From assembly GCF_021653995.1 (NCBI RefSeq), contig NZ_JAJJOZ010000006.1, positions 186,001 through 250,000 of the forward strand: 64,000 nucleotides of DNA, read 5' to 3'. The position numbers were made by a program, and so were the translations under genes. The notes under the pieces are model-generated. The model was not told where the DNA came from, did not search any database, and was given only the letters and a program-made list of their open reading frames with translations. Positions 1 through 9,220 of the stretch are shown here, piece after piece. How positions within the stretch are numbered: position 1 is the stretch's first letter; every line of letters starts with the position of its first letter. The stretch is from Allopusillimonas lactea. Lineage in GTDB: Bacteria > Pseudomonadota > Gammaproteobacteria > Burkholderiales > Burkholderiaceae_B.

Positions 1-190
1 CGAGCTGCGCTGGGATGGTTTCCGCCTGGGCGAGCAGCTCGCCCTGAGGCGACAGCAGGGCACAGGAGTAATCCAGCATGTCCCAAATGATGGGCGAAAA
101 CGCCGACCTGCGAAGCGATGCCGACATTTCTTCCGCGATGGAGATGAGCTGGTACTGAAATACGTCGCGATCAATGATGTTGCCAAGCAT
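1..190 (-). CDS. hyuB: N-methylhydantoinase B / acetone carboxylase-type subunit, N-terminal part only
   Basis: The first 63 codons are visible and the gene runs off the left edge of the window. The reading begins MLGNIIDRDVFQYQLISIAE and continues with a RRSAFSPII segment followed by a DYSCALLSPQGELLAQAE segment, the usual N-terminal signature of HyuB-type subunits. These proteins pair with HyuA in ATP-dependent hydantoin/5-oxoproline ring opening or in related carboxylases. The start at 190 lies 6 bases after the hyuA stop, with an AAGG stretch just upstream, so the two are translationally linked. It is the fourth gene of an operon starting with the oxidoreductase at 5159. The substrate cannot be read from the sequence. 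Confidence 0.85.
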   Translation of the reverse strand, partial: MLGNIIDRDVFQYQLISIAEEMSASLRRSAFSPIIWDMLDYSCALLSPQGELLAQAETIPAQL

Positions 191-196
191 GTGGTG

Positions 197-2302
197 TCAG
201 CCTTGTGTGGAGTGTCTGGAAACGCGCAGCAATCCGCCTGCGTCTGTATAGCCGTGCTGTCCGGGCAGCAGAAGGATGGTTGTATCGGCCTGCGTAATGA
301 CAGCTGGGCCGTCGATGCGCTGATTCAACCCTAGCGTGTGGCGGGCATAGATTTCCGCATTGCAATAGCCCATTTCCGGGCCCAGGTATAGCCGGCGATG
401 GGTCAGGGGCATTCCCGCGCAGGCGGGCGGTTTGCGTTCTTCTGTATCGGGGCGATCTATCATGCCGACGGCTTCCAGTCGAACATTGACGACTTCGCAA
501 GGCATGGTGATATCTGAAAATCCATATGCCTGCTCATGCTGCCGCACAAAGCGCCGCACCATGTCCTCGCTGTTCCAGGAAGACGCTTGGCCCGCAACGG
601 GTGCGGCCATGGACGTGGATGCGGCAGGCATGGCAGAGGGGTTGGGCGTGATGGGCACAACCAGTTCATGTACTTGCCCGATATGCCGCATGTCTGCCGA
701 AAACTGGAAGATCCGGCGGTCGGTGGGCACACCGTCGCGGTCAAATGCCGCTTCGGCCTGGCGCGTCAGTGCATCGAGAGCCGATTGGATGTCTGCGGCG
801 TCAATGTTGTCGATCTCGCGGGCGTAGGCACTCTGGAAGTGATACTTGATGTCGCTGAGCAACAGCCCCGACGCTGAGAAAACGCCCGGGCGCGCGGGGA
901 TCACGATCTCGCGCATATCCAGTTCCTCCATCAGAAAGGGTGCGAAGAGCGAACCCGCACCGCCGAAGGACAACAGCGAAAAGGCGCGGACATCGAAACC
1001 CTTCTCGACAGAAAGACTGCGTATGGCCTGCGCCATCTGGGCGTTGGCGATTGCGACCATGCCGAAGGCGGCTTCCTCCACCGATATGCCGAGTTTGTCC
1101 GCAATCTCCGTTTTGATGGCGGTGCCGGCTCGCTCTTGGTCCAGCGCAAGCCCATTGGGCAAACGCATGTCCTTATCAAGCAGGCCCATCACCAAGGCTG
1201 CGTCGCTCAGTGTGGGAAGTGTGCCGCCCTGGCCATAGCATGCGGGCCCCGGCACTGAACCCGCCGACTCGGGGCCCACGCGGATAGCGCCGCCCAGATC
1301 CACGCTGCCTATGGAGCCGCCACCCGCGGAAATGGTGGAGATGTCCAGCGCGTTCATCCGTATGATCTCGCCCGCCACGTTTCGCTCTGTGGCGGTCATG
1401 GCGCGTCCCTCCGCAATCAGCGAGAAGTCTGCCGATGTGCCGCCCATATCGAAGGTAATGATGTTGGGAATATGGTTGCGCTGACTAATCGACAGCGCTG
1501 CGACAACCCCGCCCGCAGGCCCGGACAGCAGCATGTTGATGGGTTGCCGGCGCGCGGTTTCAGTCGTGGCAACCCCACCATCGCTGCGCATGAGCAGCAG
1601 GGGGGCGGTCATGCCTATGCGCGGCAGCGCGGCCTGCAGATCCAGTAGATAGCGGTCCACGATGGGGCCGACGTACGCGGAGGTGACGGTGGTGTTGGTG
1701 CGGGGATACTCCTGCGCTTGCGGATTGATGGCTGAACTTTTGTACACCGTCAGCTCGGGGCGCAGTGCATGTATGGCGGCGGCCAGGCGATCCTCATGCG
1801 CAGGATTCAAATGACTGAACAGGAAGCTGATGGCCACCGCCTCGGGCTCCAGGGCGCAGATCCGCCGCGCCGCAGCGGTGGCCTGTGCATCGGACAGCTC
1901 GCGGACGACTTGTCCGAAGGCATCCATGCGCTCGTCCACTTCCACGACCTGCGCGCGTGGCGCAAGTGGGACCGGCTTGCCGTGCTTGAGCGAATAAGGA
2001 AAGGGGCGGCGCTGCGTGCCGATTTCAAGTACATCGCTGAAGCCTTGCGTGGTGGCCAGGATGACGCGGGCTCCTGAGCGTGTGAGCCACGCGTTGGTCG
2101 CGATGGTGAAGCCATGCACAAACACGTCGATGTCCGCAGGCAGGATGCCCGCCTTTTCCGAGATGTGTTGAATGCCGCTGATAATCGCCTGGCTGGAGCC
2201 TGGCGTCGACAAAACCTTGTCCGCGTAGATACGGTTTTGTCTTCCGTCGGCCAGAATTATGTCTGTAAACGTGCCGCCAACATCCGCAGAGATCGAGATC
2301 AT
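197..2302 (-). CDS. hyuA: Hydantoinase/5-oxoprolinase subunit A (N-methylhydantoinase A family)
   Basis: The 701-residue protein has the two actin/ASKHA-fold phosphate-binding loops of the family: DVGGTFTDIIL at residues 7-17 and FDMGGTSADF near residue 285. Its length matches HyuA proteins (about 680-720 residues). The family couples ATP hydrolysis to opening of hydantoin or 5-oxoproline rings, or in acetone/acetophenone carboxylases to substrate phosphorylation. It acts in the cytosol with HyuB, encoded immediately downstream (6-base gap). The gene follows a periplasmic receptor and a flavin oxidoreductase in the same direction, suggesting uptake and breakdown of a cyclic amide or lactam-like compound. 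The family assignment is firm; the exact substrate is inference. Confidence 0.92.
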   Translation of the reverse strand: MISISADVGGTFTDIILADGRQNRIYADKVLSTPGSSQAIISGIQHISEKAGILPADIDVFVHGFTIATNAWLTRSGARVILATTQGFSDVLEIGTQRRPFPYSLKHGKPVPLAPRAQVVEVDERMDAFGQVVRELSDAQATAAARRICALEPEAVAISFLFSHLNPAHEDRLAAAIHALRPELTVYKSSAINPQAQEYPRTNTTVTSAYVGPIVDRYLLDLQAALPRIGMTAPLLLMRSDGGVATTETARRQPINMLLSGPAGGVVAALSISQRNHIPNIITFDMGGTSADFSLIAEGRAMTATERNVAGEIIRMNALDISTISAGGGSIGSVDLGGAIRVGPESAGSVPGPACYGQGGTLPTLSDAALVMGLLDKDMRLPNGLALDQERAGTAIKTEIADKLGISVEEAAFGMVAIANAQMAQAIRSLSVEKGFDVRAFSLLSFGGAGSLFAPFLMEELDMREIVIPARPGVFSASGLLLSDIKYHFQSAYAREIDNIDAADIQSALDALTRQAEAAFDRDGVPTDRRIFQFSADMRHIGQVHELVVPITPNPSAMPAASTSMAAPVAGQASSWNSEDMVRRFVRQHEQAYGFSDITMPCEVVNVRLEAVGMIDRPDTEERKPPACAGMPLTHRRLYLGPEMGYCNAEIYARHTLGLNQRIDGPAVITQADTTILLLPGQHGYTDAGGLLRVSRHSTQG

Positions 2303-2357
2303 GCTTTACTTCCTGCTTCGGGTCAGATAATCGTAATGGCTGAAAATACGGGTGCCG

Positions 2358-3953
2358 CTAGGCATGGTGGATCTGGTCATAGGGTGCTAGGCCGCCGAAC
2401 ACGCCAACGGGTATGTTTGCGAGCTTCTTGTTGTAGACCGTCATATAGATGCCTTCATTGGTCCAGACAAAGGGCAGGTCGGTGGTGACCTGCCGCTGGA
2501 ATTCCCGGTAGATTGCCTTGCGCGCTTCCAGATCCGCTTCAGAGGCGGCCTGGCGCAGCCACGCATCGACTTTTTCGTTGACATAGCCTTCGGTGTTGGT
2601 CCAAACCTGCTGCTTGATGTTCGAAGACAGGAACGACCTGTCCACACCGACCACCGGGTCGGACCAATTGAATGTGGAGTTCATGGTCATCTGGTAATCC
2701 CAGGCGCCGATGCGTTTGGCCCAGCTTGCAAAGTCGGCACTTTTGCGCAGGGAGATGTCCAGCCCGATCTTGCGCAACTGGGGTTTCAGATAATCGGCCA
2801 CCAGTATCGTGCTGTCCGGCTCGAAGGTGGGTATGTCTAGTGTGAAGCGCGCCCGTATGCCTTGTGCATCCGGGCGCAGGCCCGCCTGGTCGAGCAGAGT
2901 TTTGGCCTTTTCCAGATCGTAGCCATAGAGGGTGACGGCTTCTTCGTCGTAGTAGGCGTTGTGGCTGTGGAAGGGGCCATGCAGGGGATTTGACATGCCG
3001 CGATGCAGGCGTTCGGTAATGAACTGCTTATCGATGGCATGCGCGATGGCCTGCCTGACCCGGAGGTCGTCCAGCGGCTTGACGCGCAGGTTGAACTCCA
3101 GATAGTTCACGGGCCCGATTGCGCTGTAGCCTTCAGGGGTAACGATCAGGTCTTTGTTCGACTTGAGCCGAATGAGATCTGACACGCGAAGAAAGGAGAA
3201 TGGCAGATAATCTATCTCTCCTTTTTCCAGCATCAGCGTTTTATTCAGGGAGTCCTCGCTCAGGCTGAAGGCGAGTTGCTCGAAGTACGGTTTGCCTCGG
3301 AAAAAGTTGTCGGCGCGCACCATGCGCAACTGATTCGAACGCTGCCACTCGACAAACTTGTATGGCCCTGAGCCGACAGGGTTGTCGTTTGCCGGGTTCT
3401 CGCGCAACGGGCCTGCATGTGGGCCGTACACGTGCTCTGGAAGAATAGGGGTCAGCGGCGGCGTCAGCAGGCTGAACAGGCCGGTGAACGGTCGCTTCAG
3501 CCGTATTTCCACCGTACGCGGATCGGGCGCGGCCACGCTGTCCAGTATCGCCTTGTAGGTGACGGACATCAACGGGTGATGCTCTTTGACCGCGTTGATG
3601 GAGAAGACGATGTCTTTGGCAGTAACAGGCCGCCCATCATGGAAACTCGCGTTATCGACAAGAGAGAAGCGATACAGGCGCCCATCGCTGGAAACCTCCC
3701 ATGACTTCGCCAGGTAGGGTACCGGCTTGAAATGGCCGTCCATCAGCACCAGTCCGGCAAAAAGCTGTGAACCCGGCATGGCTGTTACGTTTCCCGACTG
3801 TACGGCGGGGTTCAGCGTGCGTGGATTCTGGCATCCGACGGTAAGAAGGGCCTTGGATGACGCCGCCGGGGCGGCAAGTGTCAGGCCAGGTAGAGATGCC
3901 GCCGCGGCCAGGCTTGCGGCTTGGCCCATAAACGTTCTTCTGCTGCAATGCAT
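2358..3953 (-). CDS. Family-5 (peptide/opine/nickel type) ABC transporter substrate-binding protein
   Basis: This 531-residue exported receptor has a twin-arginine-like leader (SRRTFMGQAASLAAAASLPG) cleaved near residue 28. The mature part shows SBP family-5 features: LAGLVLMDGHFKPVPYLAKS-type N-lobe, FHDGRPVTAKDIVFS, VGSGPYKF and DDLRVRQAIAHAIDK. DppA/OppA-type proteins capture peptides, opines or other small solutes in the periplasm for an ABC permease. No permease or ATPase gene is adjacent. It lies 27 bases downstream of the oxidoreductase stop and 55 bases upstream of hyuA, so it probably supplies the substrate of that operon. It is clearly paralogous to the receptor at 62217-63833, sharing the AVRQAIAHA-type block and the C-terminal TNTEGY/SNTEGY motif. 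Confidence 0.9.
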   Translation of the reverse strand: MHCSRRTFMGQAASLAAAASLPGLTLAAPAASSKALLTVGCQNPRTLNPAVQSGNVTAMPGSQLFAGLVLMDGHFKPVPYLAKSWEVSSDGRLYRFSLVDNASFHDGRPVTAKDIVFSINAVKEHHPLMSVTYKAILDSVAAPDPRTVEIRLKRPFTGLFSLLTPPLTPILPEHVYGPHAGPLRENPANDNPVGSGPYKFVEWQRSNQLRMVRADNFFRGKPYFEQLAFSLSEDSLNKTLMLEKGEIDYLPFSFLRVSDLIRLKSNKDLIVTPEGYSAIGPVNYLEFNLRVKPLDDLRVRQAIAHAIDKQFITERLHRGMSNPLHGPFHSHNAYYDEEAVTLYGYDLEKAKTLLDQAGLRPDAQGIRARFTLDIPTFEPDSTILVADYLKPQLRKIGLDISLRKSADFASWAKRIGAWDYQMTMNSTFNWSDPVVGVDRSFLSSNIKQQVWTNTEGYVNEKVDAWLRQAASEADLEARKAIYREFQRQVTTDLPFVWTNEGIYMTVYNKKLANIPVGVFGGLAPYDQIHHA

Positions 3954-3980
3954 ATCGATAGCTCCTTGTTGGCTATGTGA

Positions 3981-5159
3981 TTACGAATGCTCGGAGGTTT
4001 GCTGCGTGAGGAGCGCCTGACTGCGGGCGCGGCGATAGAGCCACCAGCCGTACTGCGGTGGCCAAACGTGGTTATAGAATTCAGGGCCGCCCAACGCGAC
4101 CGCTGCCTGTAACGGCCAATGCGGGTTGTAGAGCGCCTCCCTGGCCAACATCACCAGATCGGCCTGCTCATTCTCAAGTATGTGTTCCGCCTGCGCGGGC
4201 TCGGTGATCAAGCCGACCGCCATGGTGGGCAGGCCGGGGTTTTCCTTGCGGACCCTTTCCGCATAGGAAACCTGGAACATCGGCGGGCGCGCGGTAACCT
4301 GCGCCGTGGAAAATCGCCCGATCCCGCCTGAAGAACAATCGATAAGGTCGACGCCGCACCGGCGCAGTTCGGCAGCAAGAACAACGGTGTCTTCGATCGT
4401 CCAGCCGTCGCGCTCCGCGCCGTCCACGCACGACAAGCGGAAGAAAAGAGGCTTGTGATCGGGCCAGTTGCGCCGGCAGGCGCGCGCGATCTCCAGCGCC
4501 AGGCGCATCCGGCCGGGGCGGTCGCCGCCGTAGCGGCCGTCCATGTCGTTGCCTAGCGGAGAATAAAAGGAGTGAATCAGATAGCCATGCGCCGCGTGCA
4601 CTTCCAGGATATCGAAATCGGCCTGCGCACACCGCCGCGCGGCGGATGCAAATGCTTCCACAATGGCAGGGATCTCATCCTCTCGGATCTTTGCGGGAGG
4701 CAGCCAGCCGGGGTTCTTCAGCACGGCCGATGGCGCGATAGGTGTCCAGGGATGTTCGCCCTTGGCAAACTGCGTCGGCCCCAGCATGCCGTACCCTTCC
4801 CAGGGGCGCTGGCGGCAGGCTTTGGGGCCTGTATGCAGCAACTGTGCCGCAGGCGATGCGCCGAGTGCGCGCAGGCTGCCTGCAAGACGACGAAGGTTAG
4901 GCACGAACTCATCCGACCAGACCCCCAGGTCGCCATAAGTATTGCGGCCGCGCTGCTCAACACACAGGCCTTCCGTAAACACGGTCCCGAAGCCGCCGAC
5001 GGCATACTTCGCCAGATGCTGGAAATGCCAGTCCGTCAGATGGCCGTTCTCGCCAACATACATCTGCATTGGGCCGAGAACCAAACGATTCTTGAGACGG
5101 ATATCCCGCAGGCGCAGCGGTTCGAATAATCTCGGGGAAGGCAATTCTGCCTGGTACAT
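3981..5159 (-). CDS. Old Yellow Enzyme family NADH:flavin oxidoreductase (YqjM-like)
   Basis: This is a 392-residue FMN-dependent TIM-barrel ene-reductase. I chose the start at 5159 because an AGAGGA ribosome site sits 6 bases upstream; a start at 5210 would add 17 residues with no such signal. The substrate-anion pair and nearby tyrosine are present as H188-x2-H191-x-Y193 in VHAAHGYLIHSFYSP, followed by GRYGGDRPGR. The FMN-contact histidine sits in QLLHTGPKA (H109), where most relatives have HAGRKA. The redox-tuning cysteine of YqjM (PMCMY) is replaced by glutamine (PMQMY, Q32). The gene is first in the operon with the receptor and hyuAB and is divergent from a LysR gene. It probably reduces an activated C=C bond in the imported compound or an intermediate. 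Confidence 0.9.
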   Translation of the reverse strand: MYQAELPSPRLFEPLRLRDIRLKNRLVLGPMQMYVGENGHLTDWHFQHLAKYAVGGFGTVFTEGLCVEQRGRNTYGDLGVWSDEFVPNLRRLAGSLRALGASPAAQLLHTGPKACRQRPWEGYGMLGPTQFAKGEHPWTPIAPSAVLKNPGWLPPAKIREDEIPAIVEAFASAARRCAQADFDILEVHAAHGYLIHSFYSPLGNDMDGRYGGDRPGRMRLALEIARACRRNWPDHKPLFFRLSCVDGAERDGWTIEDTVVLAAELRRCGVDLIDCSSGGIGRFSTAQVTARPPMFQVSYAERVRKENPGLPTMAVGLITEPAQAEHILENEQADLVMLAREALYNPHWPLQAAVALGGPEFYNHVWPPQYGWWLYRRARSQALLTQQTSEHS

Positions 5160-5386
5160 GGGGGATTCCTCTGGTAGCATCAAATCAGCAGGGCCGTTCA
5201 AATACCGCATTCCTGTGCGCGGTTTTTAATGCCTGTTGTTGATGCTCAGTCTAGGAATCGCGCACACCCCAGTCCAATCGTCATTTCTGATTGTGCGGAT
5301 CACCATTCCTGATGTTGACGCGTTGCTCGCCAAGACGCGCTGCGATCGGGTCGTGGCCCGCGTTCGATGGTCACCAACGCAACGCC
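5160..5386. promoter_or_regulatory. Divergent promoter region with repeated LysR-type half-sites
   Basis: The 227-base spacer lies between the oxidoreductase operon (minus) and the LysR gene (plus). The motif CATTYCTGNT recurs: CATTCCTGTG at 5208-5217, CATTTCTGATTGTG at 5282-5295 and CATTCCTGATGTTG at 5304-5317. The last two match at 11 of 14 positions and start 22 bases apart, two helical turns. An inverted AGGAATCGC lies near 5251. This is what one expects for a tetrameric LysR regulator bound between divergent genes, but binding is inferred. Confidence 0.5.
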
Positions 5387-6307
5387 ATGCAATTCAGTCA
5401 AATCAAAACCTTTGTTACGGTTGCCCGCCTCGGCCATCTCACCAAAGCGGCGGGGCTGTTGAATCTCACGCAGCCCGCTGTGAGCGGGCAATTGAAAAGC
5501 CTGGAAGACGAGCTGAACGTGAAGCTGCTTGATCGGACGCCAGGCGGAATGGTTCCGACGCAAGCTGGCCGCGCATTGCTGCCGCGAGCAGAGAAAATCC
5601 TGGCCTCGATCGACGAATTCCGCATCGCCGCAGAGACGCTTCAGTCCACGCTATCGGGGCAACTGCGCATCGGTGTCATCATGATTGATCCCGACTACTT
5701 GCGGTTGGGGCAGATCATAGCGCGGATGACTGCCCTGCATGCGGATGTTGGGGTGGATCTGGAGGTGTGCGGGGTGCAGCGATGCATTGCCGGTGTGGAA
5801 AATGGCACCCTGGACGGTGCTTTCTTTGCCGGGGAGAGCCCGCACGGGATCCTTGATGTATTGAAACTGGTGACGCTTCAGTATCGTATCGTTGCGCCGG
5901 CTTCGTGGGCGCACCTGCTCGAGAACGTGAGCTGGAGCAACCTCGGTTTGATGCCCTGGATACGCGCACCCAAGCCGAGCGCACACCACGCAATGGTTGC
6001 GGGCATCTTTCGCCATGCAAGCATCGAGCCGATGCGCATCCTCGAGGTCGACCATGAGTCGGTCATTATGTCCTTGGTGCGGGCAGGCGTGGGGCTAAGC
6101 GTAATAAGAGAGGATCTGGCCCGCTCCGCCGCCGCGCGCGGGGAGGTCATCGTCTGTGAGTTCGCGCAGGCCGTGCCGTTGCCGCTTTCCTTCATATTTC
6201 GCGGCGACAAGCGGCACGATCCTTGCCTGAAGGCCTGGGTCAATGTTTTGCAGGCTGTGTGGGCGGGCGATATGGCAGCCCGACAAGATGTCATCCCAGT
6301 CGGGTAA
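5387..6307 (+). CDS. LysR-type transcriptional regulator
   Basis: This 306-residue LysR regulator begins MQFSQIKTFVTVARLGHLTK. The winged helix-turn-helix covers residues 1-60 (KAAGLLNLTQPAVSGQLKSL), followed by an effector-binding domain starting with GQLRIGVIMIDPDY. I chose 5387 because this is where family homology starts; an in-frame ATG at 5291 would add a non-homologous leader. It is divergent from the oxidoreductase-receptor-hyuAB operon and is likely its activator in response to a substrate-derived inducer. It converges on the Bug gene that ends at 6448. The family is certain; the target is inferred from position. Confidence 0.92.
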   Translation: MQFSQIKTFVTVARLGHLTKAAGLLNLTQPAVSGQLKSLEDELNVKLLDRTPGGMVPTQAGRALLPRAEKILASIDEFRIAAETLQSTLSGQLRIGVIMIDPDYLRLGQIIARMTALHADVGVDLEVCGVQRCIAGVENGTLDGAFFAGESPHGILDVLKLVTLQYRIVAPASWAHLLENVSWSNLGLMPWIRAPKPSAHHAMVAGIFRHASIEPMRILEVDHESVIMSLVRAGVGLSVIREDLARSAAARGEVIVCEFAQAVPLPLSFIFRGDKRHDPCLKAWVNVLQAVWAGDMAARQDVIPVG

Positions 6308-6447
6308 GCGCCGGCTACGCTCGGGATTCTTCTGAACTGATTAGCCCCGCTGTCAAAGCCCCCCGCAAGCAGGGCCGCCAGGTTGAGAAACGGATGTCCC
6401 GGGCGCGCGTAGGGCTGGGATGCGCGCCTGGGTGTTCTGCCGTTCGC

Positions 6448-7446
6448 TTACTTCTGAAGCGACAGCCCCGTCTCTTTTACGAACTTGTCCCAGCGCTTAT
6501 ATTGCTCGACCGCATACCGGTCTACCGTCGGCCCGTCAGTGGCCATTACTTCGAAGCCCAGGTCGGTGAGCCTCTTCTTGACGGATGGGTCGTTCAGCGC
6601 TGCCTGGAAGCCTTTGGTCAGAGTGTTGGCGATCTCGTCGGGGATGCCCGCAGGCGCAAAAATACCAATCCAGGAATAGGCTTCAAAATTGGGATAGCCC
6701 GACTCCTGCACAGTAGGTACGTTCGGTAGATCGGGCAGGCGCTTGGCACCCGTGACGGCGAGCGGCTTGATGTCGCCCGACGCGATATGCGATTTTTGCG
6801 CCGCGTAACTCAGAAAAGTGATATTGGAGACATTGCCCAACAACGCCTGGATGACGGGGCCCCCGCCGCCGTACGGAATATGCAGCAGGCTGATGCCGGC
6901 GTCGCGTTTCAGGTCTTCGGCCGCAAGGTGGTTGAGCGAGCCGGCGCCGGTGGATGCGTAGTTGTACTTGTCGGGCGCTTTTTTCACCTCGGCAATAAAC
7001 TCTTTGAGATTGTTGCCCGGGGTGTTCTTGGATGCGCCGATGACCAGCGGGAAGCGCAGCGCAAAGGTGATGCCCCGGAAATCCTTGAAGGTATCGTAGG
7101 GTAGGGGGCGGATAATGGGGTTGATGGAATGGCTGTCGAAGCTGACCAGCAGCGTGTTGCCGTCGGGCCGCGAGCGCGCCACGTACTGACTCGCAACCTG
7201 TGTGGCCGCGCCGGGCTTGTTTTCGACAATGACGTTGCGGTTCAGCACTTCGGCCAGTTTGGGCTGGATAATGCGCGATGCGATATCTGTGCTGCCGCCG
7301 GGCGGGAAAGGCACCACGAGCTTGATGGGCGGCTCGTCCGCCGCCGCGGCCGACGGGGCCAACGCGGCGGCGAGCGCCAACAGGCTGCCTGCGGCCGCAT
7401 GTAGCAGCCCGGTGTGCGCACGGCGCGCGGTATATGTGAAGTGCAT
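6448..7446 (-). CDS. Bug/TctC-family tripartite tricarboxylate transporter receptor
   Basis: This 332-residue periplasmic receptor has a signal peptide ending near SAAAADEPP. It carries the family block IKLVVPFPPGGSTDIASRII, the ENKPGAATQVASQYVAR loop and the late LPDLPNVPTVQESGYPNFEA block. The start at 7446 has an AGGAGG ribosome site 9 bases upstream, which is why I prefer it to a start at 7488. Bug proteins bind carboxylates, amino acids or nicotinate-like ligands between two lobes and feed TctAB-type permeases. No permease gene is nearby. It lies 29 bases after the ThDP enzyme gene and is probably co-transcribed with it. The ligand is therefore likely a substrate or product of that enzyme, perhaps a 2-oxo acid or other short carboxylate (inference). 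Confidence 0.93.
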   Translation of the reverse strand: MHFTYTARRAHTGLLHAAAGSLLALAAALAPSAAAADEPPIKLVVPFPPGGSTDIASRIIQPKLAEVLNRNVIVENKPGAATQVASQYVARSRPDGNTLLVSFDSHSINPIIRPLPYDTFKDFRGITFALRFPLVIGASKNTPGNNLKEFIAEVKKAPDKYNYASTGAGSLNHLAAEDLKRDAGISLLHIPYGGGGPVIQALLGNVSNITFLSYAAQKSHIASGDIKPLAVTGAKRLPDLPNVPTVQESGYPNFEAYSWIGIFAPAGIPDEIANTLTKGFQAALNDPSVKKRLTDLGFEVMATDGPTVDRYAVEQYKRWDKFVKETGLSLQK

Positions 7447-7475
7447 GGTTTGTCTCCTCCTGTTTTTATCTGGGA

Positions 7476-9170
7476 TCAGCCCATCCATTGGCTGACGGGT
7501 ACAGCGGTGTCTTGTAGCTGCTGAGAGATCACGTTGATCAGCACGGGGCCGTCGTATGCAAGCGCTGCCTTTATTGTTTGATCCAGGTCGGCCGGGTTGG
7601 CTACTGTATAGGCTTTGATGCCGAACGCTTCCGCGACGCGCGCATGGTCGGTCTGGCTGAAGTCGACAGAGAAGTAACGCTCATCATAGCCGGCTTTCTG
7701 GCTGGCTTTGATCCACCCGAATACTGAGTTCGAGAACACAATCATCTTCAATGGGATGCGGCGGCGCGCGATGGTTTCCATTTCGCCGCATGTAAAGCCG
7801 AAGCTGCCATCTCCCATTACCGATACGACTGTGGCGTTGGGCCGGCCGACTGCTGCGCCGATCCCGGCCGACATGGCAAAGCCCAGCGCGCCGTGCGCGC
7901 GGTTGGTGATGAAATGCCGGCCTGCCTGGGGGGCGTTGAAGTACGCCGAGAAGTAGGGGCAGGGCGTGCCGGGGTCGGCCACGACGATTGCTTCAGCGGG
8001 CAGCAGTCGGTTTAGTGCGTCGAGGACACGTTCGGGCTTGATCGGGGTGCTGTCGGACCGCGCCAGTTCCACAAAACGCGCAAACTTTTCGGCGCGCGCA
8101 TGAGCGACGATGGCGTAGCCATCCACCGCATCGGAAGGACGTTCGGCCAGGCGATCAACCATCGCCTGGTTCAGTGCGGTAAGCGTTAGCAATGCATCGC
8201 CCACCAGGCCGACGTCTGTCCGGTAGTTTGCGCCCACCACCATGGGATCGGTGTCCAGGTGGAGGATGGTCGTGTCCGCGTCCGGGAAGCGCCAGTGTTC
8301 CGTCGTGGTTGAGCCTGCCCGGCAGCCAATGAACAGGACCAGATCTGCCTGCTTGACCACATCGCGCGTGGCCATGACGCCGCCGTTGGACCCGACGACG
8401 CCCGCGTTCAGCGGATGCAGGTCGGCCAGGCTACCCTTGCCGCTGACAGTCGTGCAGACCGGCGCCTTGAGCGCTGTCGCCAGGGCTTCCAATTGCTCGC
8501 AGGCCGAAGACAGAACAACCCCGCCTCCGCAGATGATCACCGGCGCGCGCGCGGCAAGCAGTTTGTCGGCTGCTCGTTCCACGTCTGCGGGCGCCGCGCA
8601 ATTGCGCATGGCCGGGAAGGTGGCGTGCTCGGGCTGGGCCCAGATATCGCGCGGGTCGACGTCTTGCTTCTGCACATCGTAGGGGAGGCAGATATGGGCT
8701 GCGCCCGGCTTGCCAGTGGTCATGGCGCGGAATGCGCCCCGCACCGCGCCGGGCACTTGGCTGGCCAGGTCAATGGTGGTGTTCCACTTGGTAAGCGGCC
8801 GATACAGTGACTGCTGGTCGAGTTCCGTCAGGGGGTATTTTCCGCGGGAGCTGACAGACACATCTGATGTGATACCCAGTACGGCCACCGACGACTCGTT
8901 GGCTTCGACCAGCCCGGGCAGCAGATAGGTGGCGCCGCCGCCGCTCGGGCCTTCGCACACGCCGACCTTGCCGGTAACACGCGCATAGCCGTCGGCCATG
9001 TAGCCCGCGCTGCGCTCGTCGCGCGTGAGGATGTGATCAATGCCGTGATCCAGACGCGCCAGAGCGTCGTAGAACGGTAGGCTGGTATCGCCGCACAAGC
9101 CAAAAATATGCTTCACGCCATAGAGCTGCAGCATCTTTACCATGGCCTCGGCGCCGTTTGTCTTGGACAT
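7476..9170 (-). CDS. Thiamine-diphosphate-dependent enzyme (acetolactate synthase/decarboxylase superfamily)
   Basis: The 564-residue protein has the three-domain POX-type ThDP layout. The Pyr domain carries the cofactor-activating glutamate in TRDERSAGYMADGYAR (E52) and the central domain spans roughly residues 195-330. The PP domain has the metal/diphosphate motif GDGSFGF (453-459) extending to SNS (480-482), where the canonical ending is NN. Reactions in this family include 2-oxo-acid decarboxylation, acetolactate synthesis and carboligation; sequence alone does not decide. I chose the ATG at 9170 because GGGGAG lies 9 bases upstream; the ATG at 9179 directly abuts it. It is first gene of an operon with a Bug receptor, divergent from an FCD-GntR regulator. 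Confidence 0.88.
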   Translation of the reverse strand: MSKTNGAEAMVKMLQLYGVKHIFGLCGDTSLPFYDALARLDHGIDHILTRDERSAGYMADGYARVTGKVGVCEGPSGGGATYLLPGLVEANESSVAVLGITSDVSVSSRGKYPLTELDQQSLYRPLTKWNTTIDLASQVPGAVRGAFRAMTTGKPGAAHICLPYDVQKQDVDPRDIWAQPEHATFPAMRNCAAPADVERAADKLLAARAPVIICGGGVVLSSACEQLEALATALKAPVCTTVSGKGSLADLHPLNAGVVGSNGGVMATRDVVKQADLVLFIGCRAGSTTTEHWRFPDADTTILHLDTDPMVVGANYRTDVGLVGDALLTLTALNQAMVDRLAERPSDAVDGYAIVAHARAEKFARFVELARSDSTPIKPERVLDALNRLLPAEAIVVADPGTPCPYFSAYFNAPQAGRHFITNRAHGALGFAMSAGIGAAVGRPNATVVSVMGDGSFGFTCGEMETIARRRIPLKMIVFSNSVFGWIKASQKAGYDERYFSVDFSQTDHARVAEAFGIKAYTVANPADLDQTIKAALAYDGPVLINVISQQLQDTAVPVSQWMG

Positions 9171-9206
9171 GTCGCCCATCTCCCCACTATTGAGTTGAGT
9201 ATTTAA

Positions 9207-9220
9207 TTTAGTATACTTAA
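9207..9220. promoter_or_regulatory. Candidate GntR (FCD) operator in the divergent promoter
   Basis: The sequence TTTAGTATACTTAA contains a perfect 8-base palindrome AGTATACT (9210-9217) with near-symmetric flanks. It lies in the AT-rich 172-base spacer between the ThDP enzyme start (9170) and the GntR start (9343). FCD-type GntR regulators commonly bind short palindromes of this size. It sits about 40 bases upstream of the enzyme start, suitable for repression of that operon. Binding is inferred. Confidence 0.45.
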
